Source: Weeksellaceae bacterium
Lineage (GTDB): Bacteria; Bacteroidota; Bacteroidia; Flavobacteriales; Weeksellaceae
Assembly: GCA_022013695.1 (NCBI GenBank)
Contig: JAKLPS010000022.1
Coordinates: 67,809 to 117,350, forward strand
DNA length: 49,542 nucleotides
Direction of reading: 5' to 3'
Under the pieces are notes generated by a model. The model worked only from the letters and a program-made list of their open reading frames with translations. It was not told where the DNA came from and made no database searches. Shown here piece after piece: positions 8,992 to 17,332 of the stretch (position 1 is the first letter of the stretch; every line of letters begins with the position of its first letter). The translations under genes and the position numbers were made by a program.

Positions 8992-9000
8992 TTATCCACA
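8992..9000 (+). promoter_or_regulatory. DnaA box
   Basis: TTATCCACA, an exact match to the bacterial DnaA-box consensus, at the edge of the iteron region and just upstream of the chosen primase start. Confidence 0.6.
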
Positions 9001-9100
9001 TTTTCCTTTTTAATAAAAAAAAGACTTTTTAATTACTTTTAATATACTTTTAATGAGGTATTGTATCCTTTTATGGCAAAGGTTTTGAGCCACTTTTTGG

Positions 9101-9398
9101 GTGAGCGCAATTCCGAATTCCGGTGAGCGCAATTCCGAAAGTAGAGTGACCGCAATTCCGAAAAAACAACAGTTTTCGGGTGAGTGCAATTCCGAATTCA
9201 ACTTTCTATTTTCATTCATTTTTAATACAATACTCGTAGTTATCCACTTTTTTTTATGTTTATCCATATTTTTTAATGGGTTTTGAATTTCGGAGTGAGC
9301 GGAATTCCGAAATCTCAATCAAAAATTTCGGGATTTTAAGATTTTCTTAACGTCAGTGACCGCAATTCCGAATTCCGAGTGAGCGCAATTCCGAATTC
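9101..9398 (+). repeat. Replication origin with seven iterons
   Basis: Seven copies of a repeat related to GTGAGCGCAATTCCGAATTC start near 9101, 9123, 9146, 9180, 9295, 9356 and 9379. The central GCAATTCCGAA is constant except in the fifth copy (GGAATTCCGAA). Close copies are 22-23 bp apart, about two helical turns, so bound Rep would line up on one face. An AT-rich middle holds two more DnaA-like boxes. The last copy overlaps the rep stop codon. This is the layout of an iteron plasmid origin (oriV) beside its initiator gene. Confidence 0.88.
9240..9268 (+). promoter_or_regulatory. Pair of DnaA-like boxes in the AT-rich part of the origin
   Basis: TTATCCACT (9240-9248) and TTATCCATA (9260-9268), each one or two bases from consensus, lie 20 bp apart in T-rich DNA between iterons 4 and 5. 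This is a plausible DnaA-assisted unwinding site. Confidence 0.55.
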
Positions 9399-10527
9399 AA
9401 ATAATTATCGGGTAACCATTTGGTAATAATTCTCCCATTTTTGTACGCCGATAAATTTGTATGATGTGTTCCTGAATTTCATTCAGAAATAATTTGCCTT
9501 GAAATTCAGTAGATTTAATTCCTCTCAATCGACCTGTTCGGATAAATTCTTTGAATGCTTTTTCTATCAAAACTCTGGTTTGTGGAACGTTTCTGTATTG
9601 ATGGGAAAAATGGAGCATTTCATTATCGTGCAGACCATATCTTTTTCTGATGTAACTTAATCTTTGGGCTATTTTTTCCCTATGGTTCAGATACGCTTCG
9701 CTTGATTCCAATTGTTCTCTTGTGTTTTGAGATAAATTGTTGTTCAAAATGGTTTTGGTTAAATGAGGAATAATAAAGATTGAATCTCCTCTGTACTTGT
9801 AATTGAAGGAAAGCGTATTGAATGTGTTCAAACTGATTCTTGCAGGTTTTAAAAATTTGAAACAAAAATCCTTGGAAGTTTTATACTTCAATCCAAATTT
9901 CTTGTTCAATGTTGAGAGTTTTAAAAAGGCTCCGTTTTCAGGTAGCTTTGCAAGCCAGATAGCGAAAATAATATGCTTATTGTTCCTGATATTGTACACC
10001 AATTTGTACAAAACGTAATTGTATTCCGGGATGACCATTAATTTCTTAAGCCAATAACTGCTGATTAAAAACGTGGTGTAACCTCTCTGGTCATAACTAG
10101 GTATAGAAATTAGTCCACCAAAAGTTTTGATTTCCTTGCCTTTGGAATTAGTGGATTTGTACCAGCTCATTTTGAACTTCGTAAGAAATTCGTAAGCATC
10201 TACCACTTGCTTAGTAGAACCGCTTGGCGAAATTTTATTGTTCCTGATTTTTATGGAAGCGAAAATATTGTTCTCGGTTTCAAACTCTTCATCGAATAAG
10301 GAAAGTTGTTTCGGTCGGTCTTCCGGACGAAATTGCTCATTACTGATGGTAGAGACAATATTAAATATCACCCTAAGCGCATTGATGGGAATATCCGCAG
10401 CCTCGTGACCTTCGAAAATGAAATCGTCCACGAAATGGTTTCCCAAACGAATTCTCTCAGGATTTACTTGATTACTATTTTCAAATTTCTTGCGGATCAA
10501 CCGTAAATCCTTTTGCGGTACAGCCAT
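9397..10527 (-). CDS. Plasmid-type replication initiator protein (Rep_3/RepB-like)
   Basis: 376 aa, basic and soluble. The layout fits an initiator with two winged-helix domains: WH1 around residues 30-190 (ADIPINALRVIFNIVS...YTTFLISSYWLKKLM) and WH2 around 190-270 (FLKLSTLNKKFGLKYKTSKDFCFKFLKPARISLNTF). A basic C-terminal tail follows. The decisive context is the set of seven iterons directly at and past its stop codon, followed by a primase. It would bind the iterons and open the origin, and iteron number would limit copy number. It is the last gene of the run that starts at 12697. Confidence 0.82.
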   Translation of the reverse strand: MAVPQKDLRLIRKKFENSNQVNPERIRLGNHFVDDFIFEGHEAADIPINALRVIFNIVSTISNEQFRPEDRPKQLSLFDEEFETENNIFASIKIRNNKISPSGSTKQVVDAYEFLTKFKMSWYKSTNSKGKEIKTFGGLISIPSYDQRGYTTFLISSYWLKKLMVIPEYNYVLYKLVYNIRNNKHIIFAIWLAKLPENGAFLKLSTLNKKFGLKYKTSKDFCFKFLKPARISLNTFNTLSFNYKYRGDSIFIIPHLTKTILNNNLSQNTREQLESSEAYLNHREKIAQRLSYIRKRYGLHDNEMLHFSHQYRNVPQTRVLIEKAFKEFIRTGRLRGIKSTEFQGKLFLNEIQEHIIQIYRRTKMGELLPNGYPIII

Positions 10528-10561
10528 AATAATTCTTCAATTTGGTTTAAAATTTCAATCT

Positions 10562-10816
10562 TTATTTTCCTTCATTACATTCTAAATTGATTAAAATAGA
10601 TTTGTAATTATATATCAACTTGATTTTCTCGCTTTCGAGCGTTTTAGTACCGTCCTCAATACTGTAATATTTGTAAATATTAATTCCTTCACCTTGAAAG
10701 ACCCTTTTCTCGACTTTACCGAAATTGGGGATCTTCACTTTTTGAATTCCTTTGTACTCAGCAAGCATTCCGTTGATGGTTACTTTTTGACCGGGTTTTA
10801 AATCTGATAGTGTCAT
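10562..10816 (-). CDS. Small hypothetical protein upstream of rep
   Basis: 84 aa, beta-rich by appearance (LKPGQKVTINGMLAEYKGIQKVKIPNFGKVEKRVFQG), like a small KOW/SH3-type barrel. No family could be named. It is spaced 46 bp after the winged-helix gene and 34 bp before rep, so it belongs to the replication operon. Confidence 0.6.
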   Translation of the reverse strand: MTLSDLKPGQKVTINGMLAEYKGIQKVKIPNFGKVEKRVFQGEGINIYKYYSIEDGTKTLESEKIKLIYNYKSILINLECNEGK

Positions 10817-10862
10817 AATTCAATTTTTTAGTGTGTTCTTATCCTAGACATTTGCCTAGGTT

Positions 10863-11615
10863 TCAAAGGTTGCCGTTTTGGGATTTTGGACGTTTTATAT
10901 CCGGAATGGATTGAAGTGAAAGTTGATGGCTTTCCGTTTGACTTTTCATAAAAGGTAACGTACTTTTCAATGAAGATTTCCAATTGGTAATGGGTCTATC
11001 AGAACTATTTTTCCAGCCATTCTTTTTCCAATTCTCATATTTCGATTGTATTTCAGAATCTAACTCAGGCTCGTAAATTTTTAATGTTTCCGCATACGTC
11101 ATAAATTCTTCGAAAGACGGAATATTTTCATCGTTCCCTTTTTGAGTTGTTGGTTGTGGTTGTAAGGATTGTATCGATTGAGATAAATGGCTTTCAATTT
11201 CCTGATCATTGGTGTTTTCAGAAAAATTTTGAACGGGACGATCTGTCAGTAATGAAACTCCGGATTCTACTGTTTCTTGAATAGATTCCTCCTTTCCAAT
11301 TTCTTCTTTACTCACCATTTCAGGGCTAGAAATTTGTGAAGGATAATCTCCTATTAACCTGTATTTACACGCAAGTCCGCTTTTTGCTTGGTACTGAATT
11401 AATCCTAAATTCCGGAGTCTTTCTTTAGTCGATTTTACCGTTTTTCGAGTGATTCCTAATTCTATGCTTATTACAACATCAGAAATTTGAAAATCATAAG
11501 AGTCATTGTCAGAACCAATTTTCAGCAGGTATAAGTACATTGAAATCCCCGTTGTTCCAATTGATCTTTTTTGGTTAAAATCCCAAAACCGCTGCATTAA
11601 TTCAAGGTAATGCAT
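10863..11615 (-). CDS. Winged-helix protein of the replication module (DnaD/DnaT-like architecture)
   Basis: 250 aa. Residues 1-100 read as a winged helix: ISMYLYLLKIGSDND, then the recognition-helix region ISIELGITRKTVKSTKERLRNLGLIQYQ. A long polar linker (about 105-175) leads to a C-terminal region with the repeated-Trp pattern YENWKKNGWKNSSDRPITNWKSSLKSTLPF. That pattern recalls the ssDNA/helicase-loader tail of DnaD/DnaT-type proteins. It could help load the replisome or regulate rep. It is separated from the DUF3853 gene by one base. Confidence 0.68.
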   Translation of the reverse strand: MHYLELMQRFWDFNQKRSIGTTGISMYLYLLKIGSDNDSYDFQISDVVISIELGITRKTVKSTKERLRNLGLIQYQAKSGLACKYRLIGDYPSQISSPEMVSKEEIGKEESIQETVESGVSLLTDRPVQNFSENTNDQEIESHLSQSIQSLQPQPTTQKGNDENIPSFEEFMTYAETLKIYEPELDSEIQSKYENWKKNGWKNSSDRPITNWKSSLKSTLPFMKSQTESHQLSLQSIPDIKRPKSQNGNL

Positions 11616-11616
11616 C

Positions 11617-11868
11617 TTATTTTTGTGCGAAAAGCGCTAATGCCTTTTCTTTATCAATGATGATAATGTTTCCGTTTTGAATGATGGCATCATCCAACAG
11701 TCCTGAAGATTTTATTTCCGAGGCTTTCGAAATAGAACATCCCAGCATTTTTGCCAGACCTTTCAATCCAAATTCATATTTTTTTTCCGAATTAATTTTT
11801 TTGGAAACCTCCAAAAATTCTTCAACAGTGAGTCGCCATATCGGAGTTTTGGCATCTATATTCTTCAT
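11617..11868 (-). CDS. DUF3853 family protein
   Basis: 83 aa. The family pattern is plain: TPIWRLTVEEFLEV near the start, GLKGLAKMLGCSISKASEIKSSG (a helix-turn-helix) in the middle, and a short C-terminal strand-helix IIIDKEKAL. DUF3853 proteins are small predicted DNA binders carried by Bacteroidota conjugative and mobilizable elements. It overlaps no neighbour but is tightly packed (6 bp after the previous stop, 1 bp before the next start). Confidence 0.85.
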   Translation of the reverse strand: MKNIDAKTPIWRLTVEEFLEVSKKINSEKKYEFGLKGLAKMLGCSISKASEIKSSGLLDDAIIQNGNIIIIDKEKALALFAQK

Positions 11869-11874
11869 CTGTTC

Positions 11875-12417
11875 TTAATTTATAGATTTTTTCAATTCAG
11901 AGATCCAATTCCTCGCAGCAGCCTGCCAGCATTTCATTGGTTTCTCATTACTCAATTTCCAGTTTTTAGATTGATAAAAAGAGAAAAAACAATCTGCTTC
12001 AGCAGATGGGAGATCCCGCTCAGTAAAATATAACTCAACTTCATTGAACACCGGAACTAAAAAGCGAATCTCATCTTGTAGTAAGAAATTTTGATTTTGA
12101 GATATTTTTTTTTCACCTGCTTTTTCACTTTCAAAATCAACGATCTCGATCAAGCTTCCTTTGTATGAATTGTAACTTGGCGAGTACCGTATAAATCCTG
12201 CGCGACAAAGTTCTCTGATGCACTTATGGTAAGTTGCGATTGACCTGATCTTACTTAACTTCATCACATCTTCCCGGCTAATCCGAAAAGAATTCTGAAA
12301 CCGGTTCAAACTCCAGAACTGGAAAAGTGAAACATACATACTGATATGAGAGGGATACAATCGATCATCTTCAATAACACGCTCAAAAAAAACGATGATA
12401 TTTCTATTATTCTTCAT
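11875..12417 (-). CDS. Predicted winged-helix transcriptional regulator
   Basis: 180 aa. Residues 25-95 form a winged helix: HISMYVSLFQFWSLNRF, then ISREDVMKLSKIRSIATYHKCIRELCRAGFIRYSP. The C-terminus carries an amphipathic SFYQSKNWKLSNEKPMKCWQAAARNWISEL helix pair, similar in style to the tail of the 10863-11615 protein. Such proteins recur in the regulatory clusters of Bacteroidota mobile elements. The exact role is unknown. Confidence 0.68.
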   Translation of the reverse strand: MKNNRNIIVFFERVIEDDRLYPSHISMYVSLFQFWSLNRFQNSFRISREDVMKLSKIRSIATYHKCIRELCRAGFIRYSPSYNSYKGSLIEIVDFESEKAGEKKISQNQNFLLQDEIRFLVPVFNEVELYFTERDLPSAEADCFFSFYQSKNWKLSNEKPMKCWQAAARNWISELKKSIN

Positions 12418-12433
12418 AATTCCATATTAAAAA

Positions 12434-12697
12434 TTAATGTTTAACATCCGAGAGTAATTTTTGGATGTCTTTATAATTGTAATACAGGGAGCCCCCTATC
12501 TTGCTGTACGATAATGTTCCGTTGATCCTCAGATTTTGTAAGGTTCCTGAAGATATGTTAAGAAGCTTCTTGACCTCAGAACTCCGAAGCCATAATTTTT
12601 GCTCTGTCGTCTTACCCTTGAGTAATATTTCAATGCCTTCCAATAGTTCAATTTTGAATTGCTGAAGGTCTTCTTTGGTGATAATAGATATTGCCAT
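12434..12697 (-). CDS. Excisionase-like helix-turn-helix protein (HTH_17 type)
   Basis: 87 aa. After an amphipathic N-terminal helix (1-34), the pattern WLRSSEVKKLLNISSGTLQNLRINGTLSYSKIGGSLYYNYKDIQKLL is a MerR/excisionase-type HTH with its wing. It is the first gene of the rep-bearing run, 45 bp downstream of the 34-bp inverted repeat at 12742-12775, so it is a good candidate to bind that site and control the operon or DNA excision. Confidence 0.8.
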   Translation of the reverse strand: MAISIITKEDLQQFKIELLEGIEILLKGKTTEQKLWLRSSEVKKLLNISSGTLQNLRINGTLSYSKIGGSLYYNYKDIQKLLSDVKH

Positions 12698-12741
12698 TTG
12701 TCAATTATTTTGTTCGACAAAATTTCAAAATCACGCTTAAT

Positions 12742-12775
12742 ATCTTTCGGTAGTTTCTCGGTACTACCGAAAGAT
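12742..12775. promoter_or_regulatory. Inverted repeat A (likely operator)
   Basis: Perfect 13-bp arms ATCTTTCGGTAGT / ACTACCGAAAGAT around an 8-bp centre, 45 bp upstream of the excisionase-like HTH gene. The same 34-bp structure recurs at 13080-13113. Confidence 0.65.
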
Positions 12776-13079
12776 TCTCTTGTACATCCTTTGAGTACAG
12801 AGTTTTAGATCAATGGTTACTGGTGATTAAACTGATTTTTTTTGAAATTGGAAAAAAAACCTCCAATGCATTGAGATAAGCAACACTTTTATTGGATTAT
12901 CTTTCAATATTTATATAAATTTTTTATTTCTTCCCATTATGACTATAGTTTCCCGACATTTCTAAGAGTTATCTTGATCGAATTCAAATTAGCTTGAAAT
13001 ACTTTTAACTATCATCTAAGTAGAAATCTCGCTGATAATGGTGTATATAAAGCTGCTCTATGAATAAATCACATAGAAT

Positions 13080-13113
13080 ATCTTTCGGTAGCTTATCGAT
13101 ACTACCGAAAGAT
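13080..13113. promoter_or_regulatory. Inverted repeat B, second copy of the 34-bp site
   Basis: Same arms and length as repeat A: ATCTTTCGGTAG and CTACCGAAAGAT, with a differing centre. The conserved flank AATATC extends before it. The two copies start 338 bp apart. Confidence 0.65.
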
Positions 13114-13127
13114 TTACAATTACAATT

Positions 13128-13150
13128 CCTATGAAATAGTATTTCATAGG
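13128..13150. repeat. 23-bp palindrome beside inverted repeat B
   Basis: CCTATGAAATA, one central base, TATTTCATAGG: perfect 11-bp arms. It starts 15 bp after repeat B and has no counterpart beside repeat A. Confidence 0.55.
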
Positions 13151-13299
13151 CCAATTGTTGGAATTATAAACGATAAGGACTCTTAATTGACAGTACATCA
13201 AGATTAAGGCAGCTTAAGGTGTTATAAGTTTTAATAGGTGAAAATAGAAGATGGTCTCATTTGAAATTGGAGAATTATGTGTAGAAACTAATTGTTCTC

Positions 13300-14145
13300 C
13301 TATAGGTCTAAGTCATCCAAATACTGATTAAAATTATGCTGAAGCAATGACAAAAATTTTGTTCTATCCGTTTTTCTTAACCGTATTTCGCTGAATGTTT
13401 TATGATAATTCCCTAAACCAATATTTAGTGAATTTTCTGCCCAGCGGAAAATTTCCGCCAGATCTGAATAACCTCCATTAAAACACTTCATTTGATGAAG
13501 TGCATACAACAGCTCAATAAGGGCAACTTTCGGGGCTGTCCATTCCAGATTCTTAATATGGTCAATAGAGTTTTCTTTACTGTCTTTTGAATCAATTTTA
13601 TTTGTTAAATATTGTTCTAAAAGATCATTTGCCATTATTTGAGACACAATATGGTCGTGGGAGGTGGAAAATTCCTCATCATAACTGTACAATTCCGGAC
13701 TGAGCTTCAACTTAAAATCAAATTTGAACCGAACGAAATATTTTTTGTCCAGGTATGTCGATTTACGACGGTAATAACTGATAAATTCCCTTTGCTCATT
13801 ATAGAAATATAAAAGATTGGATCTCTCGTTTTCATAATACGATCTTAACGCCTGCGAATCAGCGTAGGGTTTTGAGGCTTCTATGGCTAACACTTTGGAA
13901 TAGTAGATATATACTGCTACGAACTGTGGTTTGGTATTTTTAAAGAAATATATTTCGTTACTCCAGTCCGGAAACTGATATTGGCGCAATAGGTCTTTCA
14001 ATTGTCTTATAGCAGCATCTGTTTCCATCAGAATTTCTTCTGCGCGAATCACAATATCATTCTCACTTCTGTTGATCTGATCTACTGCCGTTGTAAGATC
14101 TTTCCAAAGCTGATCCACTTTTTTCTTAAAATTTTGTCCGTTCAT
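13300..14145 (-). CDS. rteC: RteC family regulator
   Basis: 281 aa. It is recognised by the RteC pattern: EIYFFKNTKPQFVAVYIYYSKVLAIEA near 65-90, and a C-terminal helical domain with WTAPKVALIELLYALHQMKCFNGG and FSEIRLRKTDRTKFLSLL. In CTnDOT-like elements RteC activates the excision operon after a two-component pair (RteA/RteB) responds to tetracycline. No rteA or rteB is visible here, so its own control must differ. It lies upstream of the operator-rich region 12742-13150, consistent with acting on the excision/replication genes there. Confidence 0.88.
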   Translation of the reverse strand: MNGQNFKKKVDQLWKDLTTAVDQINRSENDIVIRAEEILMETDAAIRQLKDLLRQYQFPDWSNEIYFFKNTKPQFVAVYIYYSKVLAIEASKPYADSQALRSYYENERSNLLYFYNEQREFISYYRRKSTYLDKKYFVRFKFDFKLKLSPELYSYDEEFSTSHDHIVSQIMANDLLEQYLTNKIDSKDSKENSIDHIKNLEWTAPKVALIELLYALHQMKCFNGGYSDLAEIFRWAENSLNIGLGNYHKTFSEIRLRKTDRTKFLSLLQHNFNQYLDDLDL

Positions 14146-14195
14146 ACGTTTTTCAATTTATTTAACGTAAAAATCGGGCTAAAAAATAAAAAAAG

Positions 14196-15905
14196 TCAGG
14201 TCTTCTTTAATTCTTCCTGTCTCATTCTGATAAAATCTCTAGGCCTGATACTGTTGATCTCGAGAAAGTGTGCTGAGAAGATCTGCCTGTTCGCCATCCC
14301 GCATATTTTGGCGAGTGTTTCAATTTTATAACTAAGATATATAGTATCCTCTACAAGTAAATTGGTGATATATCTTATCCTTAAAGCTTTAAGGTATGTT
14401 GGAAATGTTACATCAAAGTGTACATTGAGTACATACGATAAATGGGTGCGGTTGCTTCCTATCATTTTGGCAACAATGTCAAGTGTTAAATTCTGCTGCA
14501 GAAATTGTTTTTCGTCTTCAAAAATCTTTAGATTTGTTTTGATGTCCTCGATAATTTCTGAACTGTATAAGTCTAAACTGTTTTCATCAGATGAAGCGGG
14601 TGGTATGACGTCGAAACTAACGGTTTCTTTTGAGGTATTTAATTTTTCCAGCACTTCCTGATACCTGGCATTCAATTCCTTTTCTCTTTTCCTGAACCTC
14701 CAAATTAAAAAAAACACGATTACCAGCCCTGCAACAATGGAAGAATATAAAATAACCTGATGATCTCTGATCACCTGATTCTTCTCTTCTAATAAATTCT
14801 CCTTATCATACTCGCTATAAATTTTTGACTGGAGCATCACAAAGTCAGCATTAATAATGGAATCAGCCTTTAACAACTGATCCCCGTAATACATCTTCCG
14901 TTCAGAATCCCCATTTTTTTTAGCATCATCGATCAGATACAGGTAACTTGCTCTGATCTCAGGGGTAATAAACCAAAATTTATTGACCAGCGAATCAACT
15001 TTATTAAAATAGTTTAACGATTCAGCTCTATTTCCCTTTGATCTATATAGTTTCCCTAAGTAAAAATAGACGCTCGTCAATGATGCGTAATCCTGATTGC
15101 TGCTCAGAATATCTTGAGACACTTTAAAATGCTTCAAAGCTTCATCTGCTTTTCCCTTTCTAAGTAACTGCACTCCCTTTCCTTTCTGGAAGTACCCAAA
15201 CTCAATGACAAGCTCGCTGTTGTTATGAAGTCTTTCCAGCCCAATATTAATGAGGGAGTCTTCCTTATGATATAATTTTAGATTTTTATAACACGTGCTT
15301 AAGCGATAAATACTGTTAAAATAACCAGATTCATTATTGTACCTGATGTTCCGATCTAAACTCTCTTTGGCATTTTTTTCAAAAAAATCAGCTGCCTCTT
15401 CAAAATGTACAGCTGAATATTTATAGTATCCCAAATAGCTTTTGATCATTCCCAAATGATAGATGATCTTATTCTTAAGGTAACCATCTTTTGAATTTTT
15501 TGAATATTTGAACGCTATCAGATATTCTTCTAAAGCTTTTTTATATTGTCTTAGATTATAGTAATAAATAATTCCTTTTCCTGCATAGGCTCTCGCAATC
15601 TGATCCTGGTCGTTTGATTTTACAGCGGTGACAATGGCACTGTCAGCATAAGATAATTTCCTGCTGGTTTCTTTGCTGTAATAGATGGCTTCTTCGTAAC
15701 CTCGGATTAGTTTTTTAAGGTTATGGTCATTTTTTGCTTTGTCAATGTACATTTTGACAAAAACCATTGCCCTTTCATCATTCTCAGAATAAGAATCGAT
15801 CAATCGGGAAATCTCCTTGTAAGATTGTTGCTGTATCTCTTGACCTTGTGTCATAAACACAAACAAAGTGAATAATAGCGTTAAAACTCCATTATAATAA
15901 TGCAT
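14196..15905 (-). CDS. TPR-containing membrane AraC-type regulator
   Basis: 569 aa. The order is: an N-terminal signal/anchor (1-21), TPR-like helical repeats about 30-370 (for example AYAGKGIIYYYNLRQYKKALEEYLIAF and YFYLGKLYRSKGNRAESLNYFNKVDSL), one membrane segment about 380-402 (ILYSSIVAGLVIVFFLIW), a linker, and a C-terminal AraC-type HTH about 470-565 (LDIVAKMIGSNRTHLSYVLN, then IETLAKICGMANRQIFSAHF). This architecture is common in Chryseobacterium and relatives and senses an unknown periplasmic signal. A nested inverted repeat lies 117 bp upstream. It may control the divergent small-protein genes at 16163-17647. Confidence 0.85.
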   Translation of the reverse strand: MHYYNGVLTLLFTLFVFMTQGQEIQQQSYKEISRLIDSYSENDERAMVFVKMYIDKAKNDHNLKKLIRGYEEAIYYSKETSRKLSYADSAIVTAVKSNDQDQIARAYAGKGIIYYYNLRQYKKALEEYLIAFKYSKNSKDGYLKNKIIYHLGMIKSYLGYYKYSAVHFEEAADFFEKNAKESLDRNIRYNNESGYFNSIYRLSTCYKNLKLYHKEDSLINIGLERLHNNSELVIEFGYFQKGKGVQLLRKGKADEALKHFKVSQDILSSNQDYASLTSVYFYLGKLYRSKGNRAESLNYFNKVDSLVNKFWFITPEIRASYLYLIDDAKKNGDSERKMYYGDQLLKADSIINADFVMLQSKIYSEYDKENLLEEKNQVIRDHQVILYSSIVAGLVIVFFLIWRFRKREKELNARYQEVLEKLNTSKETVSFDVIPPASSDENSLDLYSSEIIEDIKTNLKIFEDEKQFLQQNLTLDIVAKMIGSNRTHLSYVLNVHFDVTFPTYLKALRIRYITNLLVEDTIYLSYKIETLAKICGMANRQIFSAHFLEINSIRPRDFIRMRQEELKKT

Positions 15906-16021
15906 TATGATAAGATATATACAAATTTAACAAAAAAATCCACAATCAAACGCTTGTTCAAACTTTACATCCAAAACAACTAACTGATTACCAATACGAT
16001 ATACATTAATTTTGTTGGTAG

Positions 16022-16054
16022 AATTGATCAATAGTTACATTTAATGTATCAATT
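16022..16054. promoter_or_regulatory. Nested inverted repeat between divergent genes
   Basis: Inner palindrome TACATTTAATGTA (16036-16048) lies inside outer arms AATTGAT (16022-16028) and ATCAATT (16048-16054). It sits between the AraC-type regulator and the divergent lipoprotein gene, so it could be an operator for either. Confidence 0.45.
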
Positions 16055-16162
16055 GATGCAACAATAGTTTTTTTTAATTCCCTAACCCTCCTAATTTCGA
16101 CATCAGAATTCTAATCAATATCAAAAACCGGCCGGGATAACTTTAAAACCATTGTTAAAAAA

Positions 16163-16414
16163 ATGAAAAAGTATATCTCACTTTTAAGTCTAATAACTGC
16201 ATTCTGTATGCAGTCTTGTGAAAGATCTGAGTCTGATTTAAATACAACAGAACAGAAACAACAAAATATGAAAGTTCAAAGCAATAAAGAATCTGCAAGG
16301 ATTCAAAATGGCATTGCAGAAGAAAAAGGTTCTGACAATATGGATACAGGTGATGATGATGAACCGAAAAAAGATAAGCAGCACTGGAGGATGGCGCAGG
16401 ACACGATCTGGTAA
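16163..16414 (+). CDS. Small hypothetical lipoprotein
   Basis: 83 aa. A signal peptide with a lipobox-like AFCMQSC (Cys19) predicts a lipoprotein. The mature part is very polar and acidic (GDDDEPKKDKQ) with no known domain. It is the first of a run of small plus-strand genes (16450, 16626, 17333) that faces the TlpA-SusC-SusD operon. Confidence 0.65.
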   Translation: MKKYISLLSLITAFCMQSCERSESDLNTTEQKQQNMKVQSNKESARIQNGIAEEKGSDNMDTGDDDEPKKDKQHWRMAQDTIW

Positions 16415-16449
16415 GGATAATTTCTGCTTAACTGATACAGTTAAAAAAA

Positions 16450-16614
16450 ATGGAAAATCAGAAAGTAACCCTAAACAGCGGAAAGAAATGTACCGAAAGT
16501 GGAAAATGGGAGATTGAAGGAAGAATAAGCACTGTAGTTTACGTTTCAAAAGGCGAAGTAATGCCCGCCTACTGCGGGAAAAACGTAAAATGGATTTTAG
16601 TCAGAAAAGGATAA
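16450..16614 (+). CDS. 54-aa hypothetical protein with two cysteines
   Basis: ATG at 16450, stop at 16612-16614. It is Lys/Gly-rich and starts MENQKVTLNSGKKCTESGKW. The two cysteines lie near residues 14 and 42 (PAYCGKNVKW), and the many Val/Ile strands suggest a small beta protein. No signal peptide is present. It sits 35 bp after the lipoprotein gene and 11 bp before the MauE start, which fits a short operon. No family was recognised. Confidence 0.6.
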   Translation: MENQKVTLNSGKKCTESGKWEIEGRISTVVYVSKGEVMPAYCGKNVKWILVRKG

Positions 16615-16625
16615 ATAACAGAACT

Positions 16626-17054
16626 ATGAAAACCATCAAAGTAAGATTTATAGAATTCGTGAGCTATTTTTTTATACTGCTGTTTTGTTATGCCGGGATC
16701 AGTAAAATAATGGAGTTTGAAAATTTTCAGATTCAGATTTCGGAATCACCTTTATTAAGTGCATACGCTGGATTCTTACCTTTTGGAATCATTATTCTGG
16801 AATTGATCATTGCTGGATTATTGTGTTATCGGAAGACCAGAAGTACAGGATTGATTGGAAGTTTTATTTTGATGCTCATTTTCACAGGATATATTTTTTT
16901 CATAATTCACACCACTGAAAATCTTCCTTGTTCCTGTGGAGGAATTTTAGAGAAAATGAACTGGACTCAGCATCTGTATTTTAACATTGGATGTGTCGTT
17001 CTTTCTGTTATCGCTTTAGGTTTAAATCTAAGATACAGCAGGCCTGCTGAATAA
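16626..17054 (+). CDS. MauE/DoxX-like redox-associated membrane protein
   Basis: 142 aa from the ATG at 16626; a frame open from 16590 would overlap the previous gene. There are four membrane helices (about 8-28, 42-62, 70-92, 112-132). The loop motif LPCSCGGILEKMNW between helices 3 and 4 carries a Cys-x-Cys pair typical of MauE-like proteins, which pass electrons for periplasmic disulfide chemistry. Together with the thioredoxin-like TlpA gene nearby it suggests a thiol-handling system. Confidence 0.82.
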   Translation: MKTIKVRFIEFVSYFFILLFCYAGISKIMEFENFQIQISESPLLSAYAGFLPFGIIILELIIAGLLCYRKTRSTGLIGSFILMLIFTGYIFFIIHTTENLPCSCGGILEKMNWTQHLYFNIGCVVLSVIALGLNLRYSRPAE

Positions 17055-17332
17055 GTATGTTACCGTAATTACTTACGGACAATATGATTGGAATTTATTA
17101 TTAAAGTTTAACCTTAGAATTAGACGGTCGAAAGCTGTCTAACAATCCGAAACTCTAAAATGAATTTATTAACAACAATTTGTTTGAGAATATGTAGAAT
17201 AGGATATTTGGTACGACAAGATTCGTTAATCTATGGGTATAGCTAATTATTTTACCTACTCAATCGTACTTCTCAGGCAGATTCTAAAAGTTTTTATGGT
17301 AATCTTTTTTGATGTAGAAAAAGACCAATAAA
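17055..17332. other. Intergenic region with a small hairpin
   Basis: No gene was seen. TTAGAC and GTCTAA arms near 17118-17140 enclose an 11-nt loop; no T tract follows. The region must carry the promoter of the DUF6520-like gene. Confidence 0.4.

Larger units (their letters stand above)
12776..13299. other. Noncoding control region upstream of the replication operon
   Basis: No gene was seen. Besides the second 34-bp inverted repeat and the 23-bp palindrome listed separately, there is only AT-rich sequence. It separates the rteC stop from the replication operon. Confidence 0.5.

Noticed and set aside
9101-9398. CRISPR array
   Set aside because: The repeats are spaced too closely and unevenly, with no unique spacers of equal length and no cas genes; iterons explain them.
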